This document shows, in pieces, positions 19,871-23,540 of a stretch of 23,540 nucleotides of DNA. This DNA comes from Welwitschia mirabilis (taxonomy: Eukaryota > Gnetophyta > Gnetopsida > Welwitschiales), in assembly GCA_051453625.1 (NCBI GenBank), contig JBOZIK010000001.1, forward strand, positions 201,234,999 to 201,258,538, given 5' to 3'. The translations under genes were made by a program, and so were the position numbers. The notes below the pieces were generated by a model, which worked only from the letters and a program-made list of their open reading frames with translations, did no database searches and was not told the DNA's origin. How positions within the stretch are numbered: position 1 is the first letter of the stretch; every line of letters begins with the position of its first letter.

Positions 19871-20430
19871 AAGCATCATTTTCAGAAAAACAATTTTTAA
19901 TCAGAGTTTTTGATGCAGCTAAAAAAGGTTTAGGTAACAATTTGAGTGTAGAGGAAGGAAATAGGCCAACTTTATTTTTATAGTACTATCCACTTGAGGA
20001 AAGATGGATCATGCTTCATAAACCAACCTTGTTTAACAATAAATTAGAAGTAGACAACTTGTGTATTTTTGAAGATCAATTTGATTTTGACCATCGAAAA
20101 CTGAATTTGCTGATCTGGAGAGTAGAGAGTCTAAGTCTATCAACTATACAAAAGTCTGAGAATTTAAGAGACTAGATTTCTTATTTTGAGGGTGGTTGTC
20201 CACTATTGAAGTTTGTATGATAGTCTTAGATGATAGTCTGTTATCTTAAAATCTTTATAAATAGTAAAAATTTAAGCTTAAATCTAAACCTAAAACCTTT
20301 AGACAGTGGATTGAAATACATTTTTTTAAATAGTAACCTGAATAAACCTTTGATTATTAGTAAAAACCTTATCTCTCAACAAGAATGGAGTCTTGTCTCT
20401 CTTCTACAATCTAAGATAAATGTGTTAGCT
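19871..20430 (+). pseudogene. Protease-RT linker of E2
   Basis: The open stretch 20230-20433 reads LSLNLNLKPLDSGLKYIFLNSNLNKPLIIS and QQEWSLVSLLQSKINVLA, the standard lead-in to Athila-type RT. Before it is a weaker part aligned with 10160-10560 of E1. Confidence 0.75.
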
Positions 20431-21250
20431 TAGTCCTATAATGATTTGATAGTCATACCCCCTTTCATTATTTAACATAAAATCTAACCTTAAAGAAAAC
20501 ACTAAACCTATAAGACAACTATAACATAGACTTAATCTAGTCTTTAAACAAATTATCAAAGATGAAATTATAAAATTAAAGATGCTATAATTATTTATTC
20601 GATTACTGATAGTAAGTGAGTTAGCCCCTTGATAGTAATTCTTAAAAAAGATGGAAAATGGAGAATGTGCATAGACTTTAGAAAACTTAACAAAGTAACT
20701 AAAGAAGACCATTGTCCTTTACCTTTTCTAAATCAGATTCTTGATAGATTCATGGTCATGCTTTTTATTGTTTTCTTGATTGTTATAGTATTTACAACCA
20801 GGTTTGCATTACTAGTGAGAATTAAGCCAAAATCATTTTTACTTCTTCTTTTGGTACTTTTACTTTTAGATGCATGTATTTTGGACTTTGTAATTCTCCT
20901 GGTACTTTTCAGCATGCTATGACGGGTATCCTTTATGATATGCTTAAGGATTCCATTGAGATTTTATGGATCACTTCTCTATTTATGCTGAAACGTTTGA
21001 TAAAATTTTAGATTAATTTGAGAAAGTCTTAGACCATTGCATTTCTAGTTGTCTACATTTGAGTTGGAAAAAGAGTCTATTTCTTATAGAAAGTGGAATT
21101 GCTTTAGATCACTATATCTTAAAAAAGGGGATTAGGATGGATGCTTCTAAAGTTAGTATTAGTCAAAACCTAAGTCTCCTAATAAATGTTAAATAGGAAA
21201 GATTTTTTCTTGGTCATTGTAATTTTTACTATCAGTTCATTTATGATTAT
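20431..21250 (+). pseudogene. Reverse transcriptase of E2, catalytic box mutated
   Basis: Blocks in order: IIKDEIIKL; ILKKDGKWRMCIDFRKLNKVTKEDHCPLPFLNQILDRF (20632-20749); after a frame change, YNQVCI, FTFRCMYFGLCNSPGTFQHAM and DMLKDSIEI. The catalytic box at 20963-20980 reads FMDHFS, so the second catalytic Asp is His. One T is also missing just before it compared with E1, shifting the frame. Later SGIAL, MDASKVSISQNLS and FLGHCNFYYQFI-like codons follow. The 97-codon + frame 20629-20922 is correct only in its first third. Minus frames here are shadows. Confidence 0.87.
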
Positions 21251-21795
21251 GCTAATATCTATAAACCCCTTTACTCATTAGTAGTAAAAGAAGTCAAATT
21301 TGAATGGAATGAATCTTTTCAACTTACTTTCAAAAGGCTTAAACATAAATTGTCTTATGCTCCTATAGTAAGGGGACCCAATTAGGAACTAGATTTTGAG
21401 CTTATGTATGATGTGAGTAATTTTTTTATGGGTGGGGTCTTTGTCAAAAATATGAGAATGATTTTAAAGTTATATCTTATCATAACAAATCTTTTTCTAG
21501 AGCTCAAATGAACTATACAACTATAGAGAAAGAGATGCTAGTCATTGTCTTTTTCCTTGATTCTCTTAGATATTATCTTTTAGGCTTTTATACAAATTTT
21601 TACACTGACCATGCTGCCATTCGTTACCTCATGACCAAGAAATATTCTAGTGCATATTTGATTAGATGGATCCTCCTTATGCAATAATTTAACTTAACCA
21701 TCATAGATAAAGTAAGGAAGTGTAATTATATTGCCAATCACTTATCTTGACTTCTTTCTTCTATAGATGACTCGATTATTGATAATTCCTTTCTT
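21251..21795 (+). pseudogene. RT tail and RNase H of E2
   Basis: Starts with the RT-connection part (PLYSLVVKEVKFEWNESFQLTFKRL). It then reads DFELMYDVSNFFMGGVF (the catalytic Asp block keeps an Asp), RAQMNYTTIEKEMLVIVFFLDSLRYYLLG with the catalytic Glu block, FYTDHAAIRYLMTKK with the Asp block, LIRWILLMQ, and IANHLS. Asp in the usual final ADHLS block is Asn (GAT to AAT type). A TAA follows MQ where E1 has Glu. Confidence 0.87.
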
Positions 21796-21884
21796 GATGA
21801 GTAGCTTTTTACTATATCTTCTTTTTATCATCCTTCTTAGTATGCAAATATTGTTAACTATCTTGTAACCATGAAAACACCATG
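21796..21884 (+). pseudogene. Integrase lead-in of E2, truncated
   Basis: After FLDE and TAG it reads LFTISSFYHPS, stop, YANIVNYLVTMKTP, the segment just before the zinc region of Athila-type integrases (...YADIVNYLV...). Homology with E1 (8600-8500, minus strand) ends at 21884. No zinc or catalytic integrase sequence follows. Confidence 0.7.
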
Positions 21885-22038
21885 TTATGATGACAATTTG
21901 TAGGAATTTGATGATGTATTTGGAGTACTTTTGCAGGACATTTATATAGGCTTGGATGTAATTCTACTGATTATGAAGATCCAATAGGATACTCATAGAA
22001 ACAAATAATTCTTGACATAATTGAAAGTAATTCAAGCA
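21885..22038. other. Unassigned stretch between E2 and L3
   Basis: 154 bases with no match to E1, E2 or the LTRs that I can see. It ends AATTCAAGCA before the TG of L3. It may be target DNA, or a remnant of a deleted part of E2. It has no polypurine tract, so L3 does not look like a 3' LTR. Confidence 0.4.
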
Positions 22039-22116
22039 TGTTATAATACTTAGCATGCTAAAGGAAGACTAATAATGAAGAAGGCTAATTTTCTTAACTT
22101 GAAAATCTTTGGAAGG

Positions 22117-22460
22117 GTGTTATCCCCACTGTTGTCCCCATGACCGAGTGAACAACCACATTGTACTTGCTTATCATTATAGCAACAAAGACTAGAGGTT
22201 GAAAATAATAAATAGGTTTCATCCCCATGGTCATCTCCACAATAAGTAAAATGATAATACCTAACATGTGCAGAAGCTTTAGGGCTAAAAGTAGAATATG
22301 AAGACATGTGATGCATGATGACATCCCCTATGTTGTTCTCATTACAGGCAGGATAATGACACTACCAACATGGATAGAAGTTCCAGGGTTGACAATGGGA
22401 CATAAAGACATATGACACATGGTGATGTCCCCTATGTCATCCCAATGATAGGTGGGATAA
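22117..22460 (+). repeat. ~100-104 bp tandem repeats in the U3 of L3
   Basis: The TCATCCCC-type anchor recurs at about 22122, 22221, 22323 and 22427, giving spacings of 99, 102 and 104. The last two units align well (AACATG at 22263 and 22367; AAGACATGTGA at 22301 against AAGACATATGA at 22405). L1 has the same unit and period. Family B LTRs have one related copy only (16247-16290). The minus frames of 76 and 88 codons here are by-products of the array. Confidence 0.8.
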
Positions 22461-22583
22461 CAGTTATTTTTGCATGTTCAAGAAGAAATATCTTTGTAAA
22501 TGGGATCAAGCGATCCATGTAGGCTGCTATGATTTTCTCTCTGACTTCTATGGTTATGGTTTTAAGAACTTTCAATGTGAAAC

Positions 22584-22591
22584 TATAAATA
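22584..22591 (+). promoter_or_regulatory. TATA box of L3
   Basis: TATAAATA, appearing again at 22729-22736 in the duplicate after the gap (probably the same site). It lies downstream of the tandem repeats and upstream of the R-U5 blocks shared with L1, as expected of an LTR core promoter. It is followed by CCCCCTTTGTTCTTAC. Confidence 0.6.
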
Positions 22592-22592
22592 C

Positions 22593-22692
22593 NNNNNNNN
22601 NNNNNNNNNNNNNNNNNNNNNNNNNNNNNNNNNNNNNNNNNNNNNNNNNNNNNNNNNNNNNNNNNNNNNNNNNNNNNNNNNNNNNNNNNNNN
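22593..22692. other. Assembly gap, exactly 100 N
   Basis: Placeholder gap between two identical 45-base edges. The true gap length is probably zero. Confidence 0.99.
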
Positions 22693-23479
22693 CTATGGTT
22701 ATGGTTTTAAGAACTTTCAATGTGAAACTATAAATACCCCCTTTGTTCTTACTTTAAGGCCATCTTTTATACCTGATACTTGTGACAGAGGATTGAAGGA
22801 TAAGAGATCCATCCAAAGCTTCAAAAAGAGTTTCCTTGGTGTTAGGCAAAGTCTTTTCGATTGAGGTGTTGTTATTCTATTTATGAGTGGATGATATGTT
22901 TTGAATACTCTTTGAATTAATACAATTTCTCTTTTCATTCTAATTCTGTAAATGTTCCCTATGCTTTAAATTAGTCATACTTAAGTGACAATTTTGTAAT
23001 TTATTTAGATCATAAGGGAAACCTTTGTTAAGGTTGACCTTGGTTAGTAGTAGATTTGCTATTCCATTTTAATTCCATATTACATATTGAATATTGCATA
23101 TTTTTACTTGGATAGATCTCATAGTTTATGTTGATTAAGAACTAGTTGGATGCTCTTCTTAATCGATATAAGTTATAAATAAGATAGTCTTTGTAACATA
23201 AGGACTAAGATCTAAGCAGAATTCATTTCTATTCACTGCATTTCATAGTCATTCATCTTGCATTGCATTTACTTTATTATTTATTTTCAGCTATTAAACG
23301 ATAAAAGACTAAAAATACCTTTGGAAATCAACTATCTAACTCTGAGCCTAGTTCCTTCATTGGGATTATAACATTTAAGTAAACTCCCATCTATACTAAT
23401 GTGTGTTTTTTTTACAAGTTATTTAATTTATAAGTTTACCTAAAGGACTTCAGAATTGTATAAATTCATGCTACAACAT

Positions 23480-23499
23480 TTTATCGTCATTTCCAGGGA
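23480..23499 (+). other. Primer-binding site after L3, degenerate
   Basis: TTTATCGTCATTTCCAGGGA, 14 of 20 against the tRNA-Asp-type PBS as I recall it (TTTGGCGCCGTTGCCGGGGA), four bases inside the LTR end. It is followed by AGGCTACAAGGAGCTAAGAG, the internal start shared with E1 and E2. Confidence 0.6.
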
Positions 23500-23540
23500 A
23501 GGCTACAAGGAGCTAAGAGAATTTTCACTAACCAAATAAG
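23500..23540 (+). other. First bases of the E3 leader
   Basis: Matches the start of the E1 and E2 leaders (GGCTAC..., GAG/AAG, TTxTCACTA). The rest of E3 lies outside the window. Confidence 0.5.

Larger units (their letters stand above)
15918..21884 (+). mobile_element. E2: Athila-like retrotransposon nested in R2, 3' truncated
   Basis: Begins with the full LTR L2, then PBS, leader, gag, protease, RT, RNase H and the first codons before integrase. It is a relative of E1 on the opposite strand, with LTRs of the same family B. Homology to E1 ends at about 21884 (ATGAAAACACCA), and no 3' LTR is seen, so the integrase, third ORF and 3' LTR are deleted or displaced. Every domain is broken by stops and frame changes. 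Confidence 0.85.
22548..22737 (+). repeat. Exact 45-base duplicate on both sides of a 100-N gap
   Basis: 22548-22592 and 22693-22737 are identical over all 45 bases (start CTATGGTTATGG, end CTATAAATAC), with only N between them. In a region where even sister LTRs differ at about one base in five, an exact copy touching both gap edges is best explained as the same DNA read twice at two contig ends. Confidence 0.9.
22039..23475 (+). mobile_element. L3: family A LTR, 5' LTR of an element (E3) leaving the window
   Basis: Probable start TGTTATAATACTTAGC, similar to the TGTTGTACTACC and TGTTACGCTACG starts of R1 and L2. It ends GCTACA at 23475. From 22820 on it is collinear with L1 and more loosely with L2. 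It is longer than family B LTRs by roughly the length of its tandem repeat array. A PBS-like site and an internal start follow (AGGCTACAAGG, compare AGGCTACTTGA in E1), so it is read as a 5' LTR. Contains a 100-N gap. Confidence 0.8.

Noticed and set aside
2089-21884. Plant pararetrovirus integration
   Set aside because: LTRs, a tRNA-Asp-type PBS, a polypurine tract and an integrase domain are present; pararetroviruses lack LTRs and integrase, and use a tRNA-Met primer.
22050-22324. Two overlapping minus-strand frames of 76 and 88 codons
   Set aside because: Produced by the U3 tandem repeats; not conserved in L1.
1-23540. Tat/Ogre or chromovirus assignment
   Set aside because: I see no chromodomain after integrase and no second RNase H; the tRNA-Asp-type PBS and third ORF fit Athila better. 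A tree of RT sequences would settle it.

Overview
This window is repeat DNA from a large eukaryotic genome, almost certainly a seed plant. It is AT-rich and full of stop codons, and I see no intact host gene, tRNA, rRNA or prokaryotic feature. What can be recognised is a pile of old LTR retrotransposons of the Ty3/gypsy class. They are best assigned to the Athila lineage because they have: (a) the gag - protease - RT - RNase H - integrase order; (b) a primer-binding site resembling the complement of plant tRNA-Asp; (c) a single C-x2-C-x4-H-x4-C gag knuckle; (d) a third open reading frame between integrase and the 3' LTR. The species cannot be named from this sequence.

Layout, left to right. 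L1 (1-1410) is an LTR of family A on the + strand, followed by 1411-2088, which may be the leader of its element (E0). E1 (2089-15917, minus strand) is the main element. Reading on the minus strand, it has a broken 5' LTR piece R2 (15917-15626), a PBS, a leader, gag, protease, then a 100-N gap (12085-12184). After the gap come a second copy of gag and protease, then RT, RNase H, integrase, a long spacer, a decayed third ORF, a G-rich polypurine tract and the complete 3' LTR R1 (3177-2089). E2 (15918-21884, + strand) begins exactly inside R2 with the full LTR L2 of family B (15918-17000). It then has a PBS, leader, gag, protease, RT and RNase H, and stops at the start of integrase. After a short unassigned stretch comes L3 (22039-23475), a second family A LTR, with a PBS-like site and the first bases of another element (E3) running off the right edge.

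All coding parts are pseudogenes. Mismatches between copies are dominated by C/T and G/A transitions, and many stops sit where CAA, CAG or TGG codons are expected, as expected for long-methylated transposons. The elements carry a recurring GATGAT/ATCATC hairpin-like motif in their LTRs and leaders. Family A LTRs have amplified the unit containing it into tandem repeats of about 100 bp upstream of the TATA box.

Seven runs of N interrupt the window. One (22593-22692) has the same 45 bases on both sides and looks like an unmerged contig overlap. Another (12085-12184) separates the two gag-protease copies of E1, so that duplication may be a scaffolding effect. I did not find a new biological system. 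The points of interest are the nesting, the shared repeat motif, the decayed third ORF and the assembly signals.
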